Assembly: GCF_002043005.1 (NCBI RefSeq)
Contig: NZ_CP020331.1
Coordinates: forward strand, 1-64,000
Length of the DNA stretch: 64,000 nt
DNA from: Martelella mediterranea DSM 17316
Lineage (GTDB): Bacteria; Pseudomonadota; Alphaproteobacteria; Rhizobiales; Rhizobiaceae
Direction: 5' to 3'
In this document: positions 48,201 to 57,835 of the stretch, in pieces
Layout: each line of letters opens with the position of its first letter
How positions within the stretch are numbered: position 1 is the first letter of the stretch
Notes under the pieces: model-generated
Told to the model about the DNA's origin: nothing
Database searches by the model: none
The model's input: only the letters and a program-made list of their open reading frames with translations
Translations under genes and position numbers: made by a program

Positions 48201-48296
48201 CTGATGGTGCCCCTCTGCCTGCTTCTCGTCGGTCTTCTTGTCATCACGTTCTGGCCCCAGCTCACGCTCTGGCTGCCGTCAGTGGTCGGCAACTAG
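48201..48296 (+). pseudogene. C-terminal remnant of a TRAP transporter large permease (DctM-like)
   Basis: The frame LMVPLCLLLVGLLVITFWPQ, then LTLWLPSVVGN and a stop, resembles the last transmembrane segment and tail of DctM proteins (ITF-P-LTLWLP). Upstream sequence is lost. It lies beside the GntR remnant, as TRAP operons often do. Confidence 0.5.
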
Positions 48297-48487
48297 CTAA
48301 AAAGCCTCAGAGGTTGCCCCTGTCGCCGCAGCCTTGGCGGCGGCCGTCAGCGGGGTGAGTGTCGGCGCTCTCTCTCCGCGGTTGATCTTGCGCCTGTTTT
48401 TGGGGCCAGATCGTTCGCCGAGATGTTTGCCCCCGAGCTTTGGTGTCTTGGCTCGGCATTGCCAACTTGTTCAGCCACACTGACCTG

Positions 48488-48534
48488 GCTAAAGGGTGGT
48501 GATGGGAATTCTCCGCCCGGTTGACGTTACGATG
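48488..48534 (-). pseudogene. IS6-family transposase fragment
   Basis: The minus-strand frame reads HRNVNRAENSHHHPLAR, close to the IS6 hallmark GLNNRAENSHQP. The partial IS6 gene at 61.2 kb contains the same segment. Only some 15 residues are recognisable. Confidence 0.45.
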
Positions 48535-48551
48535 CCCCTCGGGCCGATCTG

Positions 48552-49526
48552 TCAGGTCTTCACCGGTTTGAGAGCGCTCCGGGCGTAATGCTGGGCGATG
48601 ACCGCGCAGATCATCAGTTGCATCTGGTGAAACAGCATCAATGGCAGAACGATCGCGCCGACGCTTTGTCCGGCAAAGATCGCGCCGGCCATCGGGACGC
48701 CGCTTGCAAGGCTTTTCTTCGATCCGCAAAACACGATGGCGATCTCATCGGCACGCGAAAAGCCCAGTGCCCGGCTGCCGAACATGGTCAGCGTCAGTAC
48801 CACAGCCAGCATCAGCGCGTTGATGACCACCAGTTCGCCCAGATCGGCGAGCGAGAGCTGATGCCAGAGCCCTTCGGCAACCGCCGTGGAAAAGGCGAGA
48901 TAAACCACCATCAGGATCGATCCGCGATCCACCGGCGACAGAATCTTCTTGTGGCCGCGCACCCATCCGCCGATCCACGGCATAAGGAGCTGGCCGAGGA
49001 TGAAGGGTACAAGCAATTGCAGCAGAATCTGGTAAAGCGCATCAAAGGAAAATCCGCCATGTCCGCCGGCAGTCAGCATGATGCCGATCAGCAGCGGGGT
49101 CGCGAACATGCCGACGATGTTGGAGGCGGTCGCCGCGCAGATCGCCGCCGGCACATTGCCGCCAGCCATCGAAGTGAAGGCGATCGAGGACTGCACGGTG
49201 GATGGCAGCACGGCGATGAACAGGATGCCGGCCAGCATGCCATCGGGCAGCTCGAACGGCAAAAGATGGGCAATGCCGAAGCCCAGCAGCGGGAAGATGC
49301 CGAAAGTCGTCGCGAGAATGGCGAGGTGCAGACGCCAGTGCAAAAGACCGCCGAGCACCACCTGGCGCGACAATCGGGCGCCCTGGAGAAAAAACAGCAG
49401 TGCGATGGCGCATTTGGTGGCAATCGCGAACCAGCCCGCCGCCGCGCCGGTCACCGGCAGCAATGAGGCCAGAGCCACGGTGGCGAGCAGAAGAAGGGTG
49501 AACTGATCGGGCAGAAAACGACGCAT
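48552..49526 (-). CDS. SBF-like/bile acid:sodium symporter family protein
   Basis: The 324-residue protein has about ten hydrophobic segments and the family pattern ALLFFLQGARLS, ILFIAVLPSTVQSSIAFTSMAGGNVPAAICAATASN and FCGSKKSLASGVPMAGAIF. It belongs to the SBF-like (YocS/CPA-like) secondary transporters. The ATG at 49526 (MRRFLPDQFTLLLL) is preferred over longer in-frame starts. The substrate is unknown. It lies 32 bases downstream of the peptide-importer operon on the same strand and may be co-transcribed. Confidence 0.9.
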   Translation of the reverse strand: MRRFLPDQFTLLLLATVALASLLPVTGAAAGWFAIATKCAIALLFFLQGARLSRQVVLGGLLHWRLHLAILATTFGIFPLLGFGIAHLLPFELPDGMLAGILFIAVLPSTVQSSIAFTSMAGGNVPAAICAATASNIVGMFATPLLIGIMLTAGGHGGFSFDALYQILLQLLVPFILGQLLMPWIGGWVRGHKKILSPVDRGSILMVVYLAFSTAVAEGLWHQLSLADLGELVVINALMLAVVLTLTMFGSRALGFSRADEIAIVFCGSKKSLASGVPMAGAIFAGQSVGAIVLPLMLFHQMQLMICAVIAQHYARSALKPVKT

Positions 49527-49558
49527 GTCTGTCCTTGGGAAATATTTGCCTTTCAGCC

Positions 49559-50443
49559 TCAGCGCGCGCGCGGATCGAGCGCGTCGCGCAGGCCGTCGCC
49601 GAGAAGGTTGAAGGCAAGGACTGTGGAAAAAATCGCGATCCCGGGCCACATCGCCATCCACGGCGCACTGGAGATGAAGCGCTGCGCGGTGTTCAGCATC
49701 GAACCCCAGGAAGGGTCAGGCGGTTGCAGGCCGAGACCAAGGAATGACAGGCTTGCCTCGGAGATAATGGCGGAGGCGATCGTCAACGTCGCCTGCACGG
49801 TGAGTTGCGGCAGGATATTGGGCAGGATGTGACGCACCGCAATGCGCCAGCGCGGATTGCCGACGACGCTCGCCGCCTCGACATATTCCTCGTTCCGGAT
49901 CGACAGCACCTGTCCGCGCGACAACCGGATGAACAGCGGCGTCGCGGTAATGCCGATGGCGATCATCGCATTGGTAAGGCTTGGCCCGAGGAACGAGGCG
50001 AGCGCGATGGCGAGAATCAGCGACGGGCAGGCGAGCAGCGCGTCCGTGAACCGGCTGATCAAACCGTCTATGACGCCCCCGAGAAAACCAGCGGCAAGGC
50101 CGAGCGGCACGCCGATGGCGATCGCGATGGCGACCGAGGTGAGGCCGGCAAGAAGCGAAGCGCGCGTGCCCCATATGATGCGGGAGAGAATGTCGCGGCC
50201 GACCTCGTCCGTTCCCATCCAGTGGGCAAGCGAGGGCGCCTGACGCACCGCGGTCCAGCTCTGCGCGGTCGGATCGTAAGGGGCAAGCAGCGGGGCGAAG
50301 ATGGCGACGAACAGCATGAACAGAACGACGCCGAGGCCGACCAGGGCGCTCTTGCGCTTCCGCAAACGCCGCCAGACGCGACTCTGAAAAAGGCCGAGGA
50401 TGGGCGAGCGTGTGGCCTTCTCGGTTTCCGGGATCGCTGACAT
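49559..50443 (-). CDS. DppC/GsiD-type peptide ABC permease
   Basis: The 294-residue permease has an N-terminal cytoplasmic/first helix region (RKSALVGLGVVLFMLFVAIFAPLLAPYDP), HWMGTDEVGRDILSRIIWGTRASLLAG and the EAA-like loop EYVEAASVVGNPRWRIAVRHILPN. It forms the pore of a dipeptide/oligopeptide or glutathione-type importer with the DppB-type gene two bases upstream. Confidence 0.95.
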   Translation of the reverse strand: MSAIPETEKATRSPILGLFQSRVWRRLRKRKSALVGLGVVLFMLFVAIFAPLLAPYDPTAQSWTAVRQAPSLAHWMGTDEVGRDILSRIIWGTRASLLAGLTSVAIAIAIGVPLGLAAGFLGGVIDGLISRFTDALLACPSLILAIALASFLGPSLTNAMIAIGITATPLFIRLSRGQVLSIRNEEYVEAASVVGNPRWRIAVRHILPNILPQLTVQATLTIASAIISEASLSFLGLGLQPPDPSWGSMLNTAQRFISSAPWMAMWPGIAIFSTVLAFNLLGDGLRDALDPRAR

Positions 50444-50445
50444 GG

Positions 50446-51387
50446 TTAGCCTCGCAGTCTCGGATTGACGAGTATGTACCCGATATCCGCCAGAAGGTTG
50501 AGAAGGATGTAGAACACGGCCGTGACCAGCACCACGCCCTGCACCACCGGATAGTCGCGGGTAAACACCGCATCGACGATGAGCTTGCCGAAGCCGGGGA
50601 TGGTGAATATCTGCTCGGTCAGCACGGCGCCACCGAGCAGGGTGCCGAATTCGAGTGCGCCGAGCGTGATGATCGGCGTCAGCGCGTTGCGCATCGCGTG
50701 CTTGAAGACGACTTTCCATTCGCTGAGGCCCTTGGCGCGGGCGGTGCGCACATAGTCGCTTTCCAGCGCCTGCAACATGGCCCCGCGGGTGTGGCGCATG
50801 ATAATGCCGGCAATCGCCGTGCCGAGCACGAAGGCCGGCATGACGGTCGTCGCCAGATTCATCCGCAAATCCTTGAACGGGCTGACATAGCCGGACGCAG
50901 GCAGCCAGCCGAGATGCACTGAGAAGAACAGAATCAGCAGAATGCCGAGCCAGAAATTCGGAACCGAGATACCGGCAAGCGAAACCACATTGGCCGAATA
51001 ATCGATGGCGCTGTTGGGACGCAGAGCCGAAACAATACCGCCGGCGATACCGAGAACCATCGCAACGACAATGCCCATGACCGCGAGCTGCAGCGTCACC
51101 GGCAGTTTCAAGATGATGAGGTCGAGCACCGGCAGGTTGTGGCGCATCGACATGCCGAGATCGCCGGCAAGCACGCCCTTTACCCAAAACAGGTACTGGA
51201 CGGGAATTGGCTGGTCGAGATGGTATTGCGCGCGGATGGCGGCGATCATCTCGTCACTCGGGTTTTCACCGGCAAGCATCAGCGCCGGATCTCCGGGGAG
51301 GAGATGCTGCAACGAGAAGATGATCATCGACAGGATGATCAGCGTCGGGATGAGCTGCAGCAGGCGTCGCGCGATAAGCGATGTCAT
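50446..51387 (-). CDS. DppB/GsiC-type peptide ABC permease
   Basis: The 313-residue permease shows ARRLLQLIPTLIILSMIIFSLQHLLPGDPALMLAG at the N-terminus and the EAA loop SDYVRTARAKGLSEWKVVFKHAMRNAL. It overlaps the upstream ATPase gene by four bases. It is a standard member of the five-gene peptide importer operon. Confidence 0.95.
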   Translation of the reverse strand: MTSLIARRLLQLIPTLIILSMIIFSLQHLLPGDPALMLAGENPSDEMIAAIRAQYHLDQPIPVQYLFWVKGVLAGDLGMSMRHNLPVLDLIILKLPVTLQLAVMGIVVAMVLGIAGGIVSALRPNSAIDYSANVVSLAGISVPNFWLGILLILFFSVHLGWLPASGYVSPFKDLRMNLATTVMPAFVLGTAIAGIIMRHTRGAMLQALESDYVRTARAKGLSEWKVVFKHAMRNALTPIITLGALEFGTLLGGAVLTEQIFTIPGFGKLIVDAVFTRDYPVVQGVVLVTAVFYILLNLLADIGYILVNPRLRG

Positions 51388-52478
51388 GGCGCGGCCCTCC
51401 CTTCGGCTGCAAAGGCCTCGAAGGCGGAAAACAGCGCTTCCAGGCGCGGATCGCGGCTTTCCCGTCCGTCGAGGCCGAGGTCAGCCACCGGCAGGTCGCG
51501 CCAGAACGGACAGGCATTGGCATGGCCGTACGCATCCGCTTCCAGCGCCATCGGCACGGACGTGCATTCGGCGCGCGCATGCGGGCAGCGGGTATGCAGA
51601 CGGCAGCCGGAGGGGGGAGCGATCGGGCTCGGCAGATCGCCCACGAGCCTTTCGGACGCCGGTGGCCTGATGGTGCGCGTCGCCGCGACCGGGATCGAAG
51701 ACAGAAGCGCACGCGTATAAGGGTGGCGGGGGGCGGCGAAAATCTGCGCCGAGGTGCCGAGCTCGACCAGCTTGCCGAGATACATCACCGCAATGCGGTC
51801 GCTGATATGTTTCACCACGCTCAGATCATGCGAGATGAAGATGAAGGCGAGGTTGAAGCGCGCCTGAAGATCCTTCAGAAGGTTCAGGATCTGCGACTGG
51901 ATGGAGACATCGAGCGCGGAAACGGCCTCGTCGCAGACAATCACCTTCGGTTCCGAGGCGAGCGCGCGGGCAATGACCACGCGCTGACGCTGGCCGCCGG
52001 AAAACTCGTTCGGATAGCGATTGGCCTGTTCTGGCCTGAGGCCGACGAGGCTCAGAAGTTCATCAACGCGCGCGCGGCGTCTGGATGCCGGCAGGATATT
52101 GTAGAGCTTCAGGGGCTCGGCGATCGTCTGCCCGATCGTCATGCGCGGATTGAGCGAGGCATAAGGATCCTGGAAGATCAACTGGACATGCCGGCGGCGC
52201 AAGCGCAATTCATGATGGCCGAGCGCGGTGATATCCTCACCGTCGAGAAAGACCTTGCCGGTGGTGGGTTCGATCAGGCGCATCATCATCCGGCCAAGCG
52301 TCGACTTGCCGCAGCCGGATTCACCGACGACGGCGAGCGTCTCCCCGGGCATCAGTTTCAGTGAAACGTCGTCGACCGCCTGGACTTTGGCCTTCGGGCG
52401 ACCGAGGAGGTCACGCTTGACGACGAAATGACAACTGAGGTCCTTCACTTCGAGGATCGGGGTCTGAAAATCGGTCAA
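51384..52478 (-). CDS. DppF-type peptide ABC ATPase
   Basis: The 364-residue ATPase has Walker [13 protein letters not shown], signature [15 protein letters not shown], Walker [15 protein letters not shown] and the oligopeptide-importer C-terminal extension with conserved cysteines ([15 protein letters not shown]). The start is TTG at 52478, overlapping the stop of the preceding ATPase (TTGA), with GAGGAG eight bases upstream. A longer in-frame start would run into the preceding gene. Confidence 0.94.
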   Translation of the reverse strand: MTDFQTPILEVKDLSCHFVVKRDLLGRPKAKVQAVDDVSLKLMPGETLAVVGESGCGKSTLGRMMMRLIEPTTGKVFLDGEDITALGHHELRLRRRHVQLIFQDPYASLNPRMTIGQTIAEPLKLYNILPASRRRARVDELLSLVGLRPEQANRYPNEFSGGQRQRVVIARALASEPKVIVCDEAVSALDVSIQSQILNLLKDLQARFNLAFIFISHDLSVVKHISDRIAVMYLGKLVELGTSAQIFAAPRHPYTRALLSSIPVAATRTIRPPASERLVGDLPSPIAPPSGCRLHTRCPHARAECTSVPMALEADAYGHANACPFWRDLPVADLGLDGRESRDPRLEALFSAFEAFAAEGRAAP

Positions 52479-53500
52479 GGGACTAGCTCCTCGAGCGGGG
52501 TGCGCCAGCAGCGGCTGAAATGGCCGTCGCGAACTTCGTGAAGCGGCTGTGCCTCGGCGCATTTTTCCATGCGGAAGGGACAGCGTTCAGCAAAGCGGCA
52601 GCCGGTGGGCGGCGCCGACATGTCCGGCACCATGCCGGTGATCGTGGCCAGCCGTTCACGGGCTGCATCAAGGCGCGGCAACGAGCCTAGCAGGCCTACG
52701 GTGTAGGGATGCTGGGGAAAGGCGAAGAGCTGTTCGACGGTGCCCTGCTCGACCACCTGCCCCGCATACATCACGATCACATCGTCGCAGCTTTCAGCAA
52801 CAACGCCGAGATCGTGGGTGATGAGAATGATGGCCGTGCCGGTCTTCTGCTGCAGTTCGCGCATCAGGTCCAGCACCTGCGCCTGTACGGTCACATCGAG
52901 TGCGGTGGTTGGCTCGTCGGCAATCAGCAATTCCGGATCGCAGGCCAGCGCTATGGCGATCATCACCCGCTGGCGCATGCCGCCGGAGAGATTGTGAGGA
53001 TATTGATCAAACCGCACCTCGGGCGACGGGATGCGCACCAGCCGCAGCATCTCGATTGCCCGTTCACGGGCCTCGCGCTTGGCCATGTCGGTGTGGCGCA
53101 GGATGACTTCCATCACCTGGTCGCCGACCGTGTAGGACGGGTTCAGCGAGGTCATCGGCTCCTGAAAGATCATCGCCATCCGGTTGCCGCGCAGGTTGCG
53201 CAACACGCTTTCAGGTTCATGCAGAAGGTCCCGGCCGCCGAAGCGGATGTGGCCCGAGATTTCGGCACTGTGTTTCGGCAAAAGCCGGAGGATCGAAAGC
53301 GACGTCACGCTCTTGCCGCTGCCGGATTCGCCCACAACGGCGAGCGTACGCCCGTGCTTGACGGTAAAACTCACCCCGTCGACCGCCGTCGTCGTCCGGT
53401 CATCGCCGTGGAAGACAACGCTCAGTCCGTCAATTTCTAGCACATTTTTGCGGGAAGCATCGGCCCTGAGGGCCGATGCGCTGTCGTCCGTGTCTGTCAT
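52475..53500 (-). CDS. DppD-type peptide ABC ATPase
   Basis: The 341-residue ATPase has Walker [14 protein letters not shown], signature [15 protein letters not shown], Walker [15 protein letters not shown] and a C-terminal region [16 protein letters not shown] typical of peptide importers. The ATG at 53500 lies 11 bases downstream of the binding-protein stop. It pairs with the DppF-type ATPase. Confidence 0.95.
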   Translation of the reverse strand: MTDTDDSASALRADASRKNVLEIDGLSVVFHGDDRTTTAVDGVSFTVKHGRTLAVVGESGSGKSVTSLSILRLLPKHSAEISGHIRFGGRDLLHEPESVLRNLRGNRMAMIFQEPMTSLNPSYTVGDQVMEVILRHTDMAKREARERAIEMLRLVRIPSPEVRFDQYPHNLSGGMRQRVMIAIALACDPELLIADEPTTALDVTVQAQVLDLMRELQQKTGTAIILITHDLGVVAESCDDVIVMYAGQVVEQGTVEQLFAFPQHPYTVGLLGSLPRLDAARERLATITGMVPDMSAPPTGCRFAERCPFRMEKCAEAQPLHEVRDGHFSRCWRTPLEELVP

Positions 53501-53511
53501 AACCGTCGGTA

Positions 53512-55026
53512 TCACTCGGCGGTCACGCCCGTCAGGCGGATGATGCCGTCCGGATAGGCCTTGAAGCCCTGGACATCCGAGTCCATCGCGAAGATCCACT
53601 TCGAGTGGTAGAGATAGACGATCGGCAGATCTTCCTGCAGGATCGAGATCACTTCGCTGTAGATTTCCTTGCGTGCATCCGGGTCCTTCAGGGCCCGGGC
53701 TTCGGCAAGCAGCTTGTCCATGTCCTCGTTGCAGTAGTGGGCGTCATTGCCGGCCGCGCCGCAGGAGAGCATCGGCGTGATGTTGAGATCGGGGTCGACG
53801 CGACCGCTCCAGCCAACCAGATGGGCCTCGAACTTACCCTGGCGGGCGATATCGAGTAGCGTCATCAGTTCCGTCGGCTTGATCGAGACGTTGATACCGA
53901 TCTCGCCGACCATGGCCTGGACAAGCTGCATGACCTGCTGGCGTTCCGCATCGGTCGGCACCAGAACCTCGAGGTCGACGCTCTCGACGCCGGCTTCGGC
54001 CATCTTGGCCTTGGCGGCCTCGACATCACGGGCGGGAACCGGGAATTCCTGATCGTACCAGAAGCTCTGCGGCGGGAAGGGCTGGTTGCCGGTGGCGGCC
54101 TGACCCTCGAACACGACCTGGTTCAGCGCGTCGCGGTCGATGGCGAGGCTGAAGGCCTGACGCACCAGTGCCTTCTTGCCGGCGTCGAGATTGGCGCCTT
54201 CTCCGCCGATGTCGAAGGTGACGCCGTAATAGCCGAGACCGACGACAGGCAGCACGGAGAAGTCCGCGTCCGCTTCGGTAGCAGCCACATCGGTCGCGGC
54301 GAGGCGTTCCATCAGGTCGAGCTGGCCGGAGCGCAGGTTGAGCAGGCGAACGTTGGAATCCGGCATGCCGCGGAAGATGAGCTCATCAAATGAGTAGCTG
54401 TCGGCATCGTAATAATCGTCGAATTTTTCGAGAACGATGCGGTCCTGGGCGACGTGTTCGACGAATTTGTACGGACCCGAGCAGACCGGAGCATTGGTGA
54501 AGTTTTCACCCAGTTCCTCGCCGGCCTTCGGGCTGATGACCATGCCGGCACGGTCGGAAAGGGCCGCCAGCAGCGGAACCGACGGGGCCGAAAGGTTGAT
54601 CGTGACGGTGGTGCCGTCAACGACGTCGATCGACGAAATGGCGCTGATCTCGGATTTGCGGCGCGAGGTCGGCATGTTGAGGTTGCGTTCGAGATTGTAC
54701 TTGATCGCCTCGGCATTGATCGGCGTGCCGTCATGGAACACCGCATCGTCGCGCAGGTGCAGCGTCAGGGCGGTGGAGTCATCGTTCCACTCCCAGCTCG
54801 TCGCCAGCTTCGGCGCGATCTGGCCCTGTTCGTCAATATCGACGATCTTGTCGCAGAGCGACTGCAGAACGTGACGGCCCACGAAGCTCCAGTTGGTGGC
54901 CGGATCGAGCGTGTCCGGATCATCCTGCAGGCCGATATTGAGCACGGACTGGGCTGCGGCGGGGCTTGCGGCCATGGCCCCAAGGGCGAGGCTTGCGAGC
55001 AGTGCAAGGTGAATTGGCGTTTTCAT
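53512..55026 (-). CDS. Peptide/glutathione-type ABC importer binding protein
   Basis: The 504-residue SBP_bac_5 family protein has a signal peptide (residues about 1-25, ending SPAAAQS) and the family segments LNIGLQDDPDTLDPATNWSF, TSWEWNDDSTALTLHLRDDAVFHDGTPINAEAIKYNLER and FSLAIDRDALNQVVF. It is the ligand-capturing subunit of the importer. The adjacent gamma-glutamyltransferase suggests glutathione or another gamma-glutamyl peptide as ligand. Confidence 0.94.
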   Translation of the reverse strand: MKTPIHLALLASLALGAMAASPAAAQSVLNIGLQDDPDTLDPATNWSFVGRHVLQSLCDKIVDIDEQGQIAPKLATSWEWNDDSTALTLHLRDDAVFHDGTPINAEAIKYNLERNLNMPTSRRKSEISAISSIDVVDGTTVTINLSAPSVPLLAALSDRAGMVISPKAGEELGENFTNAPVCSGPYKFVEHVAQDRIVLEKFDDYYDADSYSFDELIFRGMPDSNVRLLNLRSGQLDLMERLAATDVAATEADADFSVLPVVGLGYYGVTFDIGGEGANLDAGKKALVRQAFSLAIDRDALNQVVFEGQAATGNQPFPPQSFWYDQEFPVPARDVEAAKAKMAEAGVESVDLEVLVPTDAERQQVMQLVQAMVGEIGINVSIKPTELMTLLDIARQGKFEAHLVGWSGRVDPDLNITPMLSCGAAGNDAHYCNEDMDKLLAEARALKDPDARKEIYSEVISILQEDLPIVYLYHSKWIFAMDSDVQGFKAYPDGIIRLTGVTAE

Positions 55027-55074
55027 TATTCCCTCATTTTTGGTTGGTACGTTAAGTTGGGTCGGATCGAAGCC

Positions 55075-56907
55075 CTAGCGTGCGACGGCGTAGCCCTGCA
55101 CGCCACGCGGGTTGGCTCCCGCCTTCAGCAGAAGCGAGGCGCCATCCATTTCTCGCGCCACCGCCGAAAGCCGGCCTTCCGACCAGTCATCGCCGATGGT
55201 AAGCTTGTGGCCGCGCCGGGCAAGTTCGGCGCGGGTCTGTTCGCCATAGCGTCCTTCTATGGTGACGGCGCCGAGGCTGATCTCGCGCGGCCAGAAGGAA
55301 CTTGGCAGATGGTCCGTGTGGAAGGAAGGCGCGTCGATCGCCTCCTGCAAGTTCATGCCGGCGTGGACATGACGCAGGAACATGATCAACTGCCACTGGT
55401 CCTGCTGATCGCCGCCGGGCGTGCCAAAGGCCATGTAGGGCTTGCAGTCGCGGAACACGGTCGAAGGCGTCAACGTCGTTCGCGGGCGAACGGAGGGCTT
55501 CAGCGACGAATTAAGCCCTTCTTCCAGCCAGAACATCTGGGCGCGGGTGGTCAGGCAGAAGCCGAGGCCAGGAATGACCGGGTTCGACTGCAGCCAGCCG
55601 CCGGACGGCGTGGCCGAGACCATGTTGCCCCAGCGATCGACCGTGGAGACCTGCACGGTGTCGCCGCGCTGGGCGCCTTCACGGGTCAGTGTCGGCTCGC
55701 CTGCCGCATCATTGGGAAGTTTTTGCTCCTTCGCCACCGTCGGTTCGCCGCCGCCGAGGCCGGGCTGGGCGATCGTTCCAACCTTTCGATGCGGCGGCAT
55801 CGGCGGATTGCGGCCGTCCGGCCTGCCGGGGCGCACTTCGAGAGAGGCTTCATCGCCGATCAGCGCGCGACGGGTGTCTGCATAGGCGTCTGACAGCAGC
55901 GTTGCCATCGGTACGTCGCCGCCATCGCCATACCAGCTTTCGCGGTCGGCCATGGCGAGCTTGGCGGCCTCAACGACGAGATGGACGAAGTCGGGTCCCA
56001 TCGGGTCGACCGAGGCGATGTCCGTGCCCTTCAGGATGTTCAGCATCTGCAGCAGGACCGGACCTTGCGACCACGGACCGCATTTGAACACTTCGTAGTC
56101 GCCATAGGTCGTGGAGACCGGCGCTTCGATCTTCGGCGTGAAATTCGCCATGTCGTCGGCCGTGATCAGACCGCGATGGTGACGCCCGGAGACATCCCAG
56201 ACGTCCTCGTTCTCGCAGAACGCCGCGATCTTCTCCGCCACCGGCCCGCGATACCAGAAATCGAGGGCGGCCTGGATACGGGCTTCGCGCGTGGAGGCCT
56301 TGTTTGCCTGCTTCAGAAGTTCGGTGTAGAGCGCCGCCAGTTCACGATTGCGGAACAGCTTGCCGGTTTCCGGCGCCTTGCCACCGGGAAGATAGGTTGC
56401 CGCAGAGGTTGGCCAGTGGGTTTCGAACAGCGGCCGCATGGCGGCGATGGTGTTGGCGATGCGCGGCACGAGCGGGTGGCCGTTCTCGGCGTAGCCGATC
56501 GCGGGCGCCAACACATCTTCGAGTTCGGCCGTGCCATAGTCGCGCAACAGCGTCAGCCACGCCCCGAATGCGCCGGGAACGCAGGCGGCGAGCATGCCCG
56601 TGCCCGGAATGAGATCGAGGCCAAGGCCGCGATAATGCTCGATCGTGGCCTTGGCAGGAACCGGCCCTTGGCCGGAAATCACCACGGGTTTGTCGGCGCC
56701 AGCCGGCGACACGATGATTGGAACCTCACCACCTGGACCGTTCAGATGCGGCTCGACCACCTGGAGTACGAAGCCTGCGGCAACTGCCGCGTCAAAGGCC
56801 GTGTGGCCCTTCTCGAGAATGGACATGCCGACGGCAGCGGAAAGCCAATGCGTGGATGAGACGGCACCAAAAGTGCCCCTGAGTTCGGGTCGGGTCGTGA
56901 ATGCCAT
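55075..56907 (-). CDS. Gamma-glutamyltransferase family protein
   Basis: A 610-residue GGT-family protein. The N-terminal GMSILEKGHTAFDAAVAAGFVLQVVEPHLNGPGGE is conserved. The autoprocessing Thr is expected at GDTVQVSTVDRWGNMVSATPSGGW (about residue 410), and FGTPGGDQQDQWQL is conserved. No signal peptide is visible, so it is probably cytosolic and would split gamma-glutamyl compounds imported by the Dpp-type system encoded downstream on the same strand. A perfect palindrome lies 39 bases before its start. Confidence 0.92.
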   Translation of the reverse strand: MAFTTRPELRGTFGAVSSTHWLSAAVGMSILEKGHTAFDAAVAAGFVLQVVEPHLNGPGGEVPIIVSPAGADKPVVISGQGPVPAKATIEHYRGLGLDLIPGTGMLAACVPGAFGAWLTLLRDYGTAELEDVLAPAIGYAENGHPLVPRIANTIAAMRPLFETHWPTSAATYLPGGKAPETGKLFRNRELAALYTELLKQANKASTREARIQAALDFWYRGPVAEKIAAFCENEDVWDVSGRHHRGLITADDMANFTPKIEAPVSTTYGDYEVFKCGPWSQGPVLLQMLNILKGTDIASVDPMGPDFVHLVVEAAKLAMADRESWYGDGGDVPMATLLSDAYADTRRALIGDEASLEVRPGRPDGRNPPMPPHRKVGTIAQPGLGGGEPTVAKEQKLPNDAAGEPTLTREGAQRGDTVQVSTVDRWGNMVSATPSGGWLQSNPVIPGLGFCLTTRAQMFWLEEGLNSSLKPSVRPRTTLTPSTVFRDCKPYMAFGTPGGDQQDQWQLIMFLRHVHAGMNLQEAIDAPSFHTDHLPSSFWPREISLGAVTIEGRYGEQTRAELARRGHKLTIGDDWSEGRLSAVAREMDGASLLLKAGANPRGVQGYAVAR

Positions 56908-56945
56908 AATCTCAGCCTCTGGACGCGCTATGAACCAAACGATCC

Positions 56946-56959
56946 GATTGTCGACAATC
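56946..56959. promoter_or_regulatory. Perfect 14-bp palindrome, candidate operator of the GGT/Dpp operon
   Basis: GATTGTCGACAATC is a perfect palindrome 39 bases upstream of the GGT start and about 190 bases before the divergent GntR start. It is a good candidate binding site for the second GntR protein. It is unrelated to the TTAYAYTARTRTAA family. Confidence 0.6.
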
Positions 56960-57145
56960 AGGTCGTGTTTTGCTTATAAGAATACAATAATCGGCACCCG
57001 AACGAGGAAACAACCGAGTTCTCCGATTTTTTGTGCACATACTGTATACTAACGTGTCATATGGCAAGTGCATTGTGTAATTTATCATCTTAAGGCTGGG
57101 GCGATCTGGTTCTCTTTGCGCCAGTCTGGATGTAAGGAAATGAAA

Positions 57146-57835
57146 ATGCTGGAAAAAACATCGGCGCAAAAGATGAGCCTCGGGGACAGGATCGCGGGAG
57201 AACTTGAAGAGCAGGTCATCAGCGGAGGCATTCCCGCCGGAGCCAAACTTGATGAAACCGCCATCGCTGCCCAGTTTTCGGTGTCCCGCACGCCGGTGCG
57301 CGAGGCGCTTCACATCCTCTGCGGTCGCGGGCTTGCCGATCGTATTGCATACAAGGGCGTCGTGGTCACGCGTATCTCGCCGGCGCGCATCGATGAGATG
57401 TTCGAGGCGATGGCAGAGCTTGAGGCGGTCTGCGGACGGCTTGCCTGTCACCGTATGACGATGAGCGAGCGTGCCGAACTCCAGAAACTGCATCGCGAGA
57501 TGGAAGGTCTCGCCGCGATTGCTGACAGCAGTGCCTACGAGGCATTGAACACCCGCTTCCATACGCTGATCTTCGCTGGTTGTCACAACACCGATATCAT
57601 CGCCTCGGCAGAGGCGCTGCGGTTGAAGCTCGCACCGTTCCGCAAATACCAGCTTGGGGATGCCGGCCGGCTCAAACGGTCCTCGCTCGAGCATCAGCAG
57701 ATCGTGGATTCGATCCTCGACCAGAACCCCGAGGCGGCCGAAAGCGCGCTTCGCCGGCATCTGATCTCCGCGGCACATGAGGTGATCAGCAGGCGGCAGG
57801 ATAGCGCCGAGATGAAACCGGAAGAGACGCAATGA
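57146..57835 (+). CDS. FCD-type GntR transcriptional regulator 2
   Basis: The 229-residue protein has a winged helix (GAKLDETAIAAQFSVSRTPVREALHILCGRGLA, residues about 32-65) and an FCD domain with NTRFHTLIFAG and EHQQIVDSILDQNPEAAESALRRHL. I chose ATG 57146, seven bases after AAGGA; ATG 57140 abuts the ribosome binding site. It is divergent from the GGT/peptide importer operon and overlaps the SnoaL-like gene, so it probably controls both. Confidence 0.93.
   Translation: MLEKTSAQKMSLGDRIAGELEEQVISGGIPAGAKLDETAIAAQFSVSRTPVREALHILCGRGLADRIAYKGVVVTRISPARIDEMFEAMAELEAVCGRLACHRMTMSERAELQKLHREMEGLAAIADSSAYEALNTRFHTLIFAGCHNTDIIASAEALRLKLAPFRKYQLGDAGRLKRSSLEHQQIVDSILDQNPEAAESALRRHLISAAHEVISRRQDSAEMKPEETQ

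Larger units (their letters stand above)
47534..48551. other. Kilobase of gene and IS remnants without an intact gene
   Basis: No complete gene is visible. From left to right it holds an IS256-type fragment, an unassigned stretch (47679-47940), the C-terminal end of an FCD-type GntR regulator on the minus strand, the last codons of a TRAP-type permease on the plus strand, another unassigned stretch, and an IS6-type fragment. It marks the right border of the fucose/PKS regulon and looks like repeated insertion and deletion. Confidence 0.6.

Noticed and set aside
57044..57057. Possible eighth copy of the TTAYAYTARTRTAA operator near the second GntR gene
   Set aside because: Only 10 of 14 positions match and the 3' half is different, so it is not counted as a member of the regulon.
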